From CAVXHQ01 sp963761735 (GTDB lineage Bacteria; Pseudomonadota; Alphaproteobacteria; Rhodobacterales; Rhodobacteraceae), in the NCBI GenBank assembly GCA_963761735.1, contig CAVXHQ010000003.1, forward strand, positions 992,001 through 1,056,000: DNA of 64,000 nucleotides, in the 5' to 3' direction. Both the position numbers and the translations under genes were made by a program. The notes under the pieces were generated by a model that was given only the letters and a program-made list of their open reading frames with translations, ran no database searches and was not told the origin of the DNA. Positions 9,859 to 18,773 of this stretch are shown here, piece by piece; the first letter of the stretch is position 1; the number at the start of each line of letters is the position of its first letter.

Positions 9859-10022
9859 TGGCGGAGCCTCCTGTCCCGATAAGGGTGAATGGGGCGGCAT
9901 CCGGCGCCCTGGCCCCCGGCGCGGGGGCGGCGTCGAAGCTGTGGCGTCGAAAACGTGGATTTATTTGAAAATCAGGAGGTTGGCGGGCGCCAGTCGTGTG
10001 GCGCCCGCCGGGGCATTTGGCC

Positions 10023-12080
10023 CTAGTTCTCGATGTGCGGCAAGACGCCGGGAGCAAGTTCATAGTCACCCTGAAGGTCGGCGGGGACGAACATCCGCTC
10101 GCGCATCGCGCCGTCCTCGGCCCACTGGAACGCCAGGATCGGCGTGCCTTCGGTCACATTGCGCCAGCGCTTGTTCACGATCAGCGCGCCGGGATAGTTC
10201 GTCAGACCGACTTCATAGACGTTCTCGGTCGAGATCCGCTGATAGTCGGCCATGATCTCGCGCCGTTCGACCATGTCGGTGGACGAGATCAGACGGTTGA
10301 TCAGATCGACGAGTTCCGCCTCGAAATCCATCAGTTCCAGCTCGCCAGAGGCGCCGGCCCGGTGGAAATAGGACGTGAGCGGCCCGATGGGCGCCAGACG
10401 CGGTGCGTTCTGAAGCACCGTGTTGAACTCACGCTCGCCGCGGCGGATCATCCAGTCGAACCCGCCCGCGTCGCGCCGTGCGTCGAACTGGTTGTCGTCC
10501 ACCGCATCCAGAAGGACGCGGATGCCAACCGTTTCCATCATCGCGATGATGCCTTCGGCCAGCGTCCGGTTCGTCGGCCGGTTTGACGTCAGCAGTGTGA
10601 TCTCCACGTCGCCGCCGCCGTCCGGCAGGTTGAGGATGCCGTTACCGTCGGTATCCTCGAGGCCGGCTGCGGCGAAATGCTCTGCCGCCTTGGCCGCATC
10701 GAACGGATAGTAGACCGTCGAGTCGCGATCGTAGAAGATGGTGTCCGGATACAGGCCGCCCGGATAGATCGCGGTGAACGGTCCGCGCACGAGGGATTGT
10801 CCCATCGTCTCGCGGTCGACGGCCATCGTCACACCAAGCCGGAAATCGAGGTTGCGGTTCAGCTCGCGCACCGCCGATGCACGCGCGTCGGGATCACCCC
10901 AGCCGGTCGTGCCATAGTTCATGTCGACGGTATAGCCGATGATCCGCGGGCCGAATTCAAGCCGCGCCGGGGCGTCTTCCTCTGCCGCACGCTGGAGGGC
11001 CGCGACGTATTCGCCCGGCTCTTCCATGTTGGACCAGTCGCCCGATCCCGAAATCGCCTGCGTCGTGCGGTCCGCCCAGGTCGACAGGAAATACTGCGTC
11101 TCGTCATAGTACGGCAGCTGATTACCCGCCTCGTCCACTTTCCAGTAGTACGGATTGCGGCGCAGCACGATCACGTCGTCGGGACGATAGATTACCGGAA
11201 CGTGGCTGCCCATGACGGGGAACGTCAGGTCGTCGGCAGGGAATGCGTTCTTGTAATCCTCGTAGGACATGTCCGGGTTGTTGGCCGGATGCATCGGCGC
11301 CATCACATGGGACGGGCCGGGGCAGAACGTGCCGAATGCCATCTGATACAGCACCTGCTCGGGCCGCTCGGTGGTAAAGGTGAACCTGATCGTGTTGGCG
11401 TCGATCATCTCGAGGGTCGTGCCCACGCCGAATGTTTCGGGGGTTGCGCCGCCCTGCGGGGCGACGTTGGAATCCATCACATGATAGTCCCAGTAATACA
11501 TGATGTCCTCGGCATCGAACGGATCGCCGTCGGACCATTTCGCCCCTTCGATCAGGTTCATGGTCAGTTGCATGCCGTCGTCCGACCATTCCCACCCGGT
11601 GGCAAGGTTCGGCAGCGGCTGCTGCTGATCGGCGTTCACGCGAAACAGCGGACCGGTCCGGGTCAGGCATTCCCACAACTGATAGGAAATACCGCCCCAG
11701 CCCTGCGCCTGACCGGAAATCCAGTTCCATCCCTCGGGACGGCCACCGATGACGTGGCGCAGCGTGTCGCCGTATTCACCGATGCCATCGGGCATGTCGC
11801 CGGCCAGCATCACCATCGGCTCGGCGGGCAGGCGCTCGGCGACGGGCGGCAGCAGGCCGGTGTCGACGAAATTCTCGGTGACCCAGGCAGGTTCGCTATA
11901 GCTGTCGAGCGCGCGGAATTCCTGGATCGTGGCCGGATCGACGAAGGTGATCTCGGCACGGGCGGCGAATGCCGGCGGCTCGGGGACGACCTGCCCGGCG
12001 GAATGCGCGTCCGCATAGGCGAACGACGCACAGGTCGTTGACAGGAGCGCGGCGAGTGCCGCGCTTTTGGAATATTTCAT
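10023..12080 (-). CDS. yejA: ABC transporter periplasmic substrate-binding protein (family 5, peptide)
   Basis: A 685-residue exported solute-binding protein of the SBP_bac_5 family, longer than typical DppA (about 530) and in the range of YejA-like proteins. Signal peptide at residues 1-23 (MKYSKSAALAALL... ending AYA-DA). Family blocks include WNWISGQAQGWGG and ATGWEWSDDGMQLTMNLIEGAKWSDG. It starts at ATG 12080 after a perfect GGAGG, upstream of the yejB, yejE and yejF homologues in one operon with a 164-base gap. The substrate is inferred as oligopeptide. Confidence 0.92.
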   Translation of the reverse strand: MKYSKSAALAALLSTTCASFAYADAHSAGQVVPEPPAFAARAEITFVDPATIQEFRALDSYSEPAWVTENFVDTGLLPPVAERLPAEPMVMLAGDMPDGIGEYGDTLRHVIGGRPEGWNWISGQAQGWGGISYQLWECLTRTGPLFRVNADQQQPLPNLATGWEWSDDGMQLTMNLIEGAKWSDGDPFDAEDIMYYWDYHVMDSNVAPQGGATPETFGVGTTLEMIDANTIRFTFTTERPEQVLYQMAFGTFCPGPSHVMAPMHPANNPDMSYEDYKNAFPADDLTFPVMGSHVPVIYRPDDVIVLRRNPYYWKVDEAGNQLPYYDETQYFLSTWADRTTQAISGSGDWSNMEEPGEYVAALQRAAEEDAPARLEFGPRIIGYTVDMNYGTTGWGDPDARASAVRELNRNLDFRLGVTMAVDRETMGQSLVRGPFTAIYPGGLYPDTIFYDRDSTVYYPFDAAKAAEHFAAAGLEDTDGNGILNLPDGGGDVEITLLTSNRPTNRTLAEGIIAMMETVGIRVLLDAVDDNQFDARRDAGGFDWMIRRGEREFNTVLQNAPRLAPIGPLTSYFHRAGASGELELMDFEAELVDLINRLISSTDMVERREIMADYQRISTENVYEVGLTNYPGALIVNKRWRNVTEGTPILAFQWAEDGAMRERMFVPADLQGDYELAPGVLPHIEN

Positions 12081-12421
12081 GATGTCCTCCCGACATGCTT
12101 TTCGTGACGCGTCAAAGGCGGTGCCGTTCGTGCCCTCCCTCGGCCTGACCGAATGCCGCACTGGCGTGCACGGCTGTCGGGGCGACCGAGGCACGTTTGC
12201 ATACCTCTGCGGCAAGTAGAGCGCATATGACGCACACCTTCCTAGGGGGTATTCAAAATTTTTTCTTCCGGGTTTTTCAGGTAAGCGTTCCGGGGGTAAA
12301 TCCCGCCCGAACGGTCATGGCGCGCTGTCGCGGCCGGCATTGCGGCGGGCCACACCCGATTGTGACTATCCAGACCGGCACGACATGTCCCATGCTCGCC
12401 CCACCCCAGCAGGAGACACCG
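12081..12421. other. Divergent intergenic region with promoters
   Basis: No gene seen. It separates the minus-strand importer operon from the plus-strand Cys-rich/SCO genes and should hold both promoters. An AT-rich stretch (around 12245-12290, with a run of six T) is the only base-composition break. I could not assign convincing -35/-10 pairs or operator repeats. Confidence 0.5.
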
Positions 12422-12928
12422 ATGAAAATCCCCGTTCCCGCCGCCCGTCGCCCCGGTACGTTCCGGCCCCTTTCGCACGTCGCTGCCCTTGCCGTGGCAA
12501 CGCTCGCCTCCGGCGGTCCGGCCTTTGCGCAAGGCACGGGCGAGCAGATCACCGTGACCGGCGAATTCATCGATACCTGGTGCTATTTTTCGGGCGTCAT
12601 GGGCGGGCCGACCGCGGTTGTCGGGTCGGCGCACCACACCTGCGCGATGTGGTGTTCGGCGGGCGGCATTCCCGTCGGCCTGCTGACGCCGGACGGCACG
12701 GTCTACATGGTTCTCAAGGTCGAGGGCGACAGCAATTCGGCGGGCGGCGACCTGCTGCTCAGCCTGGCGTCGGATACGATCACCGCCAACGGCACATATT
12801 ACGCGCGCGACGGCCTGAACTACATCGTGGTGGACGAGATCGTCACCAATGCCGGCATCGTCAACGAAACGCACGAGGACGTCGGCGTCACGCCGGGGTT
12901 TGCCGTGCCCGCAAGCGCCCGGGGCTAG
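12422..12928 (+). CDS. Small exported Cys/His-rich protein of unknown family
   Basis: A 168-residue exported protein; signal peptide about residues 1-37 (ending AFA-Q). The mature domain begins VTGEFIDTWCY and contains a Cys, then HHTC and MWC (a CxxxC pair preceded by two His), followed by IPVGLLTPDGTVYMVLK. The layout suggests a small beta-rich metal- or thiol-active domain. The next gene repeats the same motif order (VDxxC ... CxxxC ... G.L...DG), so the two look like distant paralogues, and both sit upstream of an SCO protein. ATG at 12422 has AGGAGA upstream; longer in-frame starts lack a signal peptide. Function unknown; copper handling is inference from context. Confidence 0.8.
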   Translation: MKIPVPAARRPGTFRPLSHVAALAVATLASGGPAFAQGTGEQITVTGEFIDTWCYFSGVMGGPTAVVGSAHHTCAMWCSAGGIPVGLLTPDGTVYMVLKVEGDSNSAGGDLLLSLASDTITANGTYYARDGLNYIVVDEIVTNAGIVNETHEDVGVTPGFAVPASARG

Positions 12929-12932
12929 GATT

Positions 12933-13511
12933 GTGAAAACACTTTGCATCATCGCGTTTTGCGCGCCCACCGCCCTGCTGGCACAGGACGACCGTCCGTG
13001 GTTCGGCGACGACAGCGAGGCCCGCTCGTGGAACCTGTACGCCGAGGAGCCCGCCCGGTTCACCGGCACCGTCGTCGACATCCTGTGCGAGATCACCGGC
13101 GATTGCGCCGACAACTGTGGCGACGGCAACCGGCAGCTGGGCATCCTGCGCAGCGTCGACGGCGTGCTGGTCAACGTGCAGAAGAACGCCCAGTCCTCGT
13201 TCAACGGCGGGGTGGCCGACATGCTGCCCTATTGCGGACAGCAGGTCGAGGTCGACGGACTGCTGCTGTGGGACGACGATCTGGGCGCAAACAACATCTA
13301 TCTGGTGCAGCGGGTGCGCGCGCTGGACGGCGACTGGGCCCCCGCGAATACCTGGACCGACGCCTGGGCATTGGCAAACCCCGATTACACCGAAGGCGGC
13401 GGGCCGTGGTTTCGCCGCGATCCGCGCGTGACGGCGGACATTGCCGAAAACGGCTATTTCGGCCTCGGGCTCGACCGTGATCCTGCCATCATCGCGGACG
13501 TCTATCAGTGA
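12933..13511 (+). CDS. Second small exported Cys-rich protein, paralogue-like
   Basis: A 192-residue protein with a short signal peptide (GTG start at 12933; VKTLCIIAFCAPTALLA-Q). The domain reads FTGTVVDILCEITGDC then ADNCGDGNRQLGIL and later LPYCGQQVEVDGLL, giving a C-x5-C-x3-C cluster plus one further Cys. The first half aligns by eye with the preceding protein. The C-terminal tail is rich in Trp and Asp. It begins four bases after the upstream stop and its own stop overlaps the SCO start (GTGA), so the three genes form one transcript. I do not recognise a named family. Confidence 0.78.
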   Translation: MKTLCIIAFCAPTALLAQDDRPWFGDDSEARSWNLYAEEPARFTGTVVDILCEITGDCADNCGDGNRQLGILRSVDGVLVNVQKNAQSSFNGGVADMLPYCGQQVEVDGLLLWDDDLGANNIYLVQRVRALDGDWAPANTWTDAWALANPDYTEGGGPWFRRDPRVTADIAENGYFGLGLDRDPAIIADVYQ

Positions 13512-14113
13512 AGGGGCCGGTTTGCGTGAACGTGTCCCCGGCACGGCTGGCCTGCGCCGCCCTTGCCCTGATGGCCGGGCCGGTCATGGCCGACGGCCTC
13601 GATGATGCACTTGCCGCGGCGGGGCTGCCGGTAAACCTCGGCGGGCCGTTCGCCCTTGTGGATCAGTTCGGGGCCGCCCGCACACAGGCCGATCCCGACG
13701 GCAATCTGCAACTGCTGTTCTTCGGCTATGCCAGTTGCCAGCAAATCTGCGCGTCGGCCCTGCCGCAGATGGCCGATGTGGCCGATGCGCTGGCCCTGCG
13801 CGGCCACGCCGTCACGCCGGTGATGATAACGGTCGATGCCGCGCGGGATACGCCCGCGCGGATGGCCGAGGAACTGGGCGCCTATTCGCCGCTGTTCGTC
13901 GGTCTGACCGGCGACGCCGAGGCTCTCGCCGCCGCCCACGCCGCCTATCAGATCGACACCGTCGAGATGTTCACCGATCCCGAATGGGGCCCGGTCTACG
14001 CCCACGGCAGCTTCATCTTCGTGCTCGATGGCGATGGCCGGTTCCTGACCGCCCTGCCGCCGATCCTGCCGACCGACCGGCTCACCGACATCGTCGCGGG
14101 ATACGCGTCCTGA
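13508..14113 (+). CDS. SCO1/SenC/PrrC family copper protein
   Basis: A 201-residue thioredoxin-fold protein anchored or exported by an N-terminal hydrophobic segment (residues 9-28). It carries FFGYASCQQIC (the CxxxC copper/thiol pair), VMITVDAARDTP, and a later His in VYAHGSFIFVLDGDG, which are the three copper ligands of SCO proteins. SCO proteins deliver copper to the CuA site of cytochrome oxidase or act as thiol oxidoreductases. Start GTG 13508 overlaps the upstream stop. Coupling with two Cys-rich exported proteins suggests a joint metal- or redox-handling module; the actual target is not in the window. Confidence 0.88.
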   Translation: MKGPVCVNVSPARLACAALALMAGPVMADGLDDALAAAGLPVNLGGPFALVDQFGAARTQADPDGNLQLLFFGYASCQQICASALPQMADVADALALRGHAVTPVMITVDAARDTPARMAEELGAYSPLFVGLTGDAEALAAAHAAYQIDTVEMFTDPEWGPVYAHGSFIFVLDGDGRFLTALPPILPTDRLTDIVAGYAS

Positions 14114-14128
14114 CGCCTCCGGGCCCAC

Positions 14129-14623
14129 CTACCGGACGACAAGTTTGCATCCGTGGCGCAGGCGCCGGACGATCCACGCCAGATCGCCGCGCGCCAGACC
14201 GACGCACCCGGCCGTCGGCGCGCCCGGCCTGCGCCACTGGTGGATGAATATCGCCGAGCCTGCGCCGCGCACCGCGCGCGGCCAGTTCCAACCGGTGATC
14301 AGCACCAGATCGTACATCGGATCGGCGCGCCTCAGCACCTCGTGGCCGTGCGGATAGGGCGCGCGAACCATCAGGTTGTAATCCTCGTGGCCCGGATCGT
14401 CCGACCACAGGTCGCGCGGCCCGATCGGCACCGCCCAGTCGACGGGTTTCGCCATCCGGTCGGGCCGGTACAGACAGCCGACGATGTCGTGCACACCGCG
14501 CGGCGTCGCCCCGTCGCCCTCGCGCTTGTCCCCCGTCACACCGCCCCGTCCCAGCGTGCAGGCAAACCGCCGGCCCGCAAAGCGCAGCGTGCCGCCGGCC
14601 ACCACCATATCCGTACCGCGCAT
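14129..14623 (-). CDS. L,D-transpeptidase-like (YkuD domain) protein
   Basis: A 164-residue protein made up almost entirely of a YkuD-type catalytic domain. It has GVHDIVGCLYRPDR early, and the catalytic region IFIHQW ... GAPTAGCVGLARGDL with His and Cys in the family order (HxxW...xxGCVxL). No clear signal peptide is seen, unlike most peptidoglycan L,D-transpeptidases. Export or a cytosolic role is therefore open. ATG 14623 follows AGAGGCAGG; the longer frame from 14839 is unsupported. Confidence 0.78.
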   Translation of the reverse strand: MRGTDMVVAGGTLRFAGRRFACTLGRGGVTGDKREGDGATPRGVHDIVGCLYRPDRMAKPVDWAVPIGPRDLWSDDPGHEDYNLMVRAPYPHGHEVLRRADPMYDLVLITGWNWPRAVRGAGSAIFIHQWRRPGAPTAGCVGLARGDLAWIVRRLRHGCKLVVR

Positions 14624-14628
14624 CCTGC

Positions 14629-14669
14629 CTCTTTTTCTTGCTTCAAATACTCGACGGGGTTGCCGTCGG
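14629..14669. repeat. Dispersed CAAATATCCC-hairpin repeat, copy 2 (degenerate)
   Basis: Plus strand CTTTTTCTTG CTTCAAATAC TCGACGG, with a small hairpin CGACGG/CCGTCG (652-657 and 663-668 within 14600s). It abuts the start of the minus-strand transpeptidase gene. Same orientation as the other four copies. Confidence 0.55.
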
Positions 14670-14797
14670 TTCGCGCGCCGACGGCGCCGGGCAGGGCGCC
14701 CGGACGCGAACGTTCGACCACGCAAACCGTTCTCGGCCCGGCGCCCTGCCCTTGGCGATACTGGACCGCCCGTCCGCCGGGGTCTACACCCTGCGTC

Positions 14798-15850
14798 ATG
14801 GCCAAATCCTTCGAGACGCTCACAGATTTCCTTGCCCACGGTTTCGACACCGTCATCGATGTCCGTTCACCTTCAGAATTTACCGAAGACCACGTCCCGG
14901 GTGCGGTCAACCTGCCGGTCCTGTCGGACGCCGAGCGCGCGCAGGTCGGCACGATGTACAAGCAGACAGCCCCGTTCGATGCCCGCAAGCTGGGCGCCGC
15001 ACTGGTCGCGCGCAATGCGGCGGATCATATCGCCGGGCCGCTGGCGCGGCATCAGGGCGGCTGGCGTCCGCTGATCTATTGCTGGCGGGGCGGTCAGCGG
15101 TCGGGATCGTTCACCGGCATTCTGCAACAGATCGGCTGGCGCGCCGAGGTGGTCGACGGCGGTTATCGCACCTGGCGGCGTCTGGTGCAGCACGCGCTCT
15201 ACGAGGCGCCCTGCACCCAGCCGCTGATCCTGATCGACGGCAACACCGGCACGGCGAAAACCGCTCTGCTGGCGCGGCTGGCGGCGCGCGGGCATCAGGT
15301 CATCGACCTCGAGGGGTTGGCGAATCACCGGGGATCGCTTCTGGGGGCGCGTCCGGGTGGACAACCGGCGCAAAAGGGGTTCGAAACGGCGCTGGCAGCG
15401 GCGCTCGCCGGTGCCGATCCCGCCCGCCCGCTGTTCGTCGAGGCCGAAAGCAGCAAGGTCGGCGACCGTGTCCTGCCGCCCGGCTTGTGGGCCGCGATGC
15501 GCACAGCGCCCCGGATCGAGATTACCGCCCCGCTCGAGGCCCGCGCCGTCTATGCCGCAGGCGACTACGCCGATCTGTCCGCCGACGGGCCGCGCCTGTC
15601 CGCCGTCCTCGACAACCTGCGGCGCCTGCGCGGGCACGACGTCGTCGATGGCTGGCAGGCGCTGCTGAGATCCGGCGGTCTCACGGGGCTGGCGGCGGCC
15701 CTCATGTCCGCGCACTACGATCCGTCCTATGCCCGGTCGCGCGCCGCCACGCCGCACGAGGTGCTGGCGACGCTGCACGCGCCGCGTCTGGACGGGGCCG
15801 GGATCGACGCGCTGGCCGACGGTGTCGAGGGTGTCGTCAGAGGAACGTGA
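14798..15850 (+). CDS. mnmH: tRNA 2-selenouridine synthase (MnmH/SelU)
   Basis: A 350-residue enzyme replacing sulfur with selenium in the wobble 2-thiouridine of tRNAs, using selenophosphate. It has an N-terminal rhodanese domain (DTVIDVRSPSEF; active loop YCWRGGQRSGSF with catalytic Cys near 93) and a C-terminal P-loop domain (GNTGTAKTALL). Both are diagnostic of MnmH. The ATG at 14798 begins exactly at the family N-terminus, but no clear Shine-Dalgarno precedes it. The 3' end overlaps the 3' end of the convergent selD gene by 14 bases, pairing the consumer of selenophosphate with its producer. Confidence 0.95.
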   Translation: MAKSFETLTDFLAHGFDTVIDVRSPSEFTEDHVPGAVNLPVLSDAERAQVGTMYKQTAPFDARKLGAALVARNAADHIAGPLARHQGGWRPLIYCWRGGQRSGSFTGILQQIGWRAEVVDGGYRTWRRLVQHALYEAPCTQPLILIDGNTGTAKTALLARLAARGHQVIDLEGLANHRGSLLGARPGGQPAQKGFETALAAALAGADPARPLFVEAESSKVGDRVLPPGLWAAMRTAPRIEITAPLEARAVYAAGDYADLSADGPRLSAVLDNLRRLRGHDVVDGWQALLRSGGLTGLAAALMSAHYDPSYARSRAATPHEVLATLHAPRLDGAGIDALADGVEGVVRGT

Positions 15851-18023
15851 CCCGCACCGGACCCGCCGTCACCGTGCCGATCCGCGCCGCGGGAACGCCT
15901 GCGTCCCGCAACCGTGCCAGCAGATCCTCCGCCATATCGGGCGCGACAGCGGCGAGCAGCCCGCCGGCCGTCTGCGGATCGAACATCAGATCGCCGCGCG
16001 CACCATCGGCGCCCGATACGGGCCCCGCACCGGCGCGGTTGTCCGCCAGCAGCGTCGATCCGTGCCCCGCGCGCGCCAGCGCCAGCGCCCCGTCCATCAG
16101 CGGCACATCCGCGAGCACGACATCCGCCGCCACGCCGGACGCCTCGCAGATCGCCGCCAGATGCCCGGCCAGCCCGAACCCGGTCACATCCGTCATCGCG
16201 TGAGCGGCGCGCAGGATACCCGACGCCGCCGCCTGATCCCGTACCATCGCATCGTAACACGCCGCCACCACGTCGCCCGGCGCCGCGCCCTGCATTTCTG
16301 CCGAGGCGATCACCCCCGAGCCGAGCGGTTTCGTCACGATCAGCACATCGCCCGCGCGCGCGCCCGCGAGGGTCACGGGCCGGTCGGGGGCGATCCCGGT
16401 GACCGTGAAACCGATGATCATCTCCGCGCCCATGGTGCTGTGCCCGCCAAGGATCGCGGCACCGGCACCGGCCATCACCTGCGATGCCGTGGCCATCACC
16501 TCGGCCAGGGTGCGTTCCTGCAAGGCGGTACTCATCCGGGGCAGGACGATGCTCGCCAACGCGCCCTGCGGCGTGGCCCCCATCGCCCAGATATCGCCCA
16601 ACGCGTGGACGGCGGCGATGCGGGTCATCAGGACCGGATCGTCGGTGACGGCGCGCAGGTGATCCGTCGACAGGACCTGTCGGGTGTCGCCCATGGACAG
16701 GATCGCGGCGTCGTCGCCTGCGACGCTGTCGACCGTGCCGCCTGCGATTGCTCCGCCGCTTTCCGGCGCGACATCGGGCACCTGCGCCAGGGCCGCCCGC
16801 AACGCGCCGCGCCCCACCTTTGCACCGCATCCGCCGCACATCGGTTTGCTGCCCATCGCCTCTTCGAGGCCGTCGGCGTGGGTTGCCGGCAGTCTCAGCG
16901 CCGCCATCGGCGTCAGATCGGTGAACCGGTTCATGAATTTGCGGTCGATCCGGTCCTTCCAGTGCCAAAGCGCCGTTCCCGTCGCGGCCCGCCCCCATTT
17001 CTCGGCCAGCGCGCGTTTGCCGCCCAGCGAAACCAGCTTCAGATAATCCTTTTGCGGGTGATAGGACCGCAGGTCGCCCCCTGACAGTCGCGCCACCAGA
17101 TTGTCGAACAACACCGGCGCCTGCCGCACCGCATAGACGCCCGCCTTCGGGCGCGGGGCGTGGGACATGTGGGCACAGTCGCCGGTGGCGAAGATATCCG
17201 CGTCCGAGGTGCGCAGCGTTTCGTCGACGGCGATGAAACCGTCGTGCAGATCCACGCCGATGTCCGCCATCCAAGGATGCGGCCAGGCGCCCGCGGCCCC
17301 GACGGTGAACCCCGACGCGATCTCGCGTCCGTCGGTCAGGCGCACGGCATCCGGCCCGACCGAGGCGACGCCCGCCTGTTCGTGGACCGTGACGCCGAGG
17401 GACGCGAGCTGCGCGCGCAGTTTTACCCGTCCCGACGGTGTCGCCTCGGTCAGGATGCGGCTGCGGTCGATCAGGTGAACGGTCGCGTCGGCGCCCCGCG
17501 CGCGCAGGGCATGAGCCATCGCCATCGCCAGTTCGCATCCCGCCACACCGCCGCCGATCACCGCCGCCTCGCGGCGCCCGTCGCCGCCCAGCCATGCCTG
17601 CCAGCGGTGGGCGAATGGCGTCAGCGGTTTTGCCGGAACGCCGTGGTCGGCAAATCCGGGCAGGGCGGGCATGGCCGAGGTGATGCCCACATCGATCGCC
17701 GCCACATCGAACGCCACCGGCGGACGGCCCGGCACATGGATGCGGCGCCTGGCCAGATCGAAGCCCGAGACCGCCCCGAGGATCAGCCGCGCGCCCGCCA
17801 TCCGTGCCAGCCGCACCAGATCGATGTCGAGGTCGTCACGCGCGTAATGCCCGGCGACGAACCCCGGCAGCATGCCCGAATAGGCCGCCCTCGGGGCCGG
17901 GTCTATCAGGGTCAGCCGCGCGCCGGGCAGCGGCCGCATGGCCCAGCGGCGCAACACGAGCGCGTGGCTGTGACCGCCGCCGACCAGCACCAGATCGCGC
18001 GAAAAGGGGTAGGGGCTGTGCAT
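15837..18023 (-). CDS. selD: Selenide, water dikinase SelD fused to an N-terminal FAD/NAD oxidoreductase
   Basis: A 728-residue fusion. Residues 1 to about 380 form a pyridine-nucleotide-disulfide oxidoreductase-like FAD domain (VLVGGGHSHAL at the N-terminus, second dinucleotide site AVIGGGVAGCELA, and IFATGDCAHM). Residues about 390-728 form SelD, with the catalytic loop CGGCGAK (Cys and Lys in the places of E. coli Cys17 and Lys20), GDDAAI and GFGLAGHL. SelD makes selenophosphate from selenide and ATP; the FAD domain may reduce selenium or deliver electrons, which is inference. Start ATG 18023; frames upstream are unsupported. A selenouridine role is suggested by adjacent mnmH; no selA or selB is visible here. 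Confidence 0.95.
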   Translation of the reverse strand: MHSPYPFSRDLVLVGGGHSHALVLRRWAMRPLPGARLTLIDPAPRAAYSGMLPGFVAGHYARDDLDIDLVRLARMAGARLILGAVSGFDLARRRIHVPGRPPVAFDVAAIDVGITSAMPALPGFADHGVPAKPLTPFAHRWQAWLGGDGRREAAVIGGGVAGCELAMAMAHALRARGADATVHLIDRSRILTEATPSGRVKLRAQLASLGVTVHEQAGVASVGPDAVRLTDGREIASGFTVGAAGAWPHPWMADIGVDLHDGFIAVDETLRTSDADIFATGDCAHMSHAPRPKAGVYAVRQAPVLFDNLVARLSGGDLRSYHPQKDYLKLVSLGGKRALAEKWGRAATGTALWHWKDRIDRKFMNRFTDLTPMAALRLPATHADGLEEAMGSKPMCGGCGAKVGRGALRAALAQVPDVAPESGGAIAGGTVDSVAGDDAAILSMGDTRQVLSTDHLRAVTDDPVLMTRIAAVHALGDIWAMGATPQGALASIVLPRMSTALQERTLAEVMATASQVMAGAGAAILGGHSTMGAEMIIGFTVTGIAPDRPVTLAGARAGDVLIVTKPLGSGVIASAEMQGAAPGDVVAACYDAMVRDQAAASGILRAAHAMTDVTGFGLAGHLAAICEASGVAADVVLADVPLMDGALALARAGHGSTLLADNRAGAGPVSGADGARGDLMFDPQTAGGLLAAVAPDMAEDLLARLRDAGVPAARIGTVTAGPVRVTFL

Positions 18024-18209
18024 GCTGCGGGCCTTGTGTTGAACGGGGATGCCACCGCGTCGGGGACGCGCGATCCGACGGCAGGCGAGGATCGTGCCGG
18101 TGTCGGCGCACACGTCATAGCCGATCCGGCCGTGCCTCTCCATCCGCCCGCGCGCAAACGTGAAGGGCGGACGCGGCGGCGTCACGGCCCGCCGATGAAC
18201 CCGCGCGTT

Positions 18210-18767
18210 TCAGGGAGAAACCCAGTGCCCCACCCAGCCGTTGTCGGCCGCGAACCGGGCACGACGGTGGGTATCGCCAAGATGCAGCAGCTCGATCGCG
18301 GCCACCCCGGCCTCGATCACCGCGAAGGCGGCGCGGTCACGGGTTTCGGCATAGGCCAGCGGGGCGTCGATTGCGCTGCCGGGCGTCGGCACCTTGCCGT
18401 AATTTCTGACGCCCGACGCGGGCAGCGCGTCCCAGTCGGCCTGCGTCACCGCCCCGGTGCGGACCTGTATCCGCACCGACAGGCGCAGCTGGATCGCCGT
18501 ATCCACGTCCCAGACATGGATCGCGGCGCGCGGCGCGTGGGCGAACGACGCGATCTTTTCGGTGCCGCTGTCGGTAAAGAATCGCAGCAGTCCGCGCCCC
18601 CGGTCCGCGTCGCGCAGCACCAGTATCCGCGCCTCGGGCCAGCCGTCGGGCGAAACCGTCGCCAGCACCGGCCGGTTCGCCGCCCGGTTGCGCCGTGCGG
18701 CGCCGTCCGCCAGCAGATCCCACGCGCGGTTCAGGACGCCCGGCAGGGTTTCGATCCAGTCCATCAT
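18210..18767 (-). CDS. Pyridoxamine 5'-phosphate oxidase-like flavoprotein
   Basis: A 185-residue split-barrel FMN-binding protein of the PNPOx superfamily: RPVLATVSPDGWPEARILVLRDAD, LLRFFTDSGTEKIASF, and a C-terminal region with ARFAADNGWVGHWVSP. It lacks the full C-terminal PdxH signature, so it is probably a PNPOx-like protein rather than the vitamin B6 enzyme. Two adjacent ATG codons (18767, 18764) are possible starts. It lies four bases after the AttH-like gene and is probably cotranscribed with it. Confidence 0.8.
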   Translation of the reverse strand: MMDWIETLPGVLNRAWDLLADGAARRNRAANRPVLATVSPDGWPEARILVLRDADRGRGLLRFFTDSGTEKIASFAHAPRAAIHVWDVDTAIQLRLSVRIQVRTGAVTQADWDALPASGVRNYGKVPTPGSAIDAPLAYAETRDRAAFAVIEAGVAAIELLHLGDTHRRARFAADNGWVGHWVSP

Positions 18768-18773
18768 GGTCGC

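Noticed and set aside
12197..12421. Longer start for the first Cys-rich protein
   Set aside because: The extension spans the AT-rich promoter region and would bury the signal peptide; ATG 12422 has a good ribosome site.
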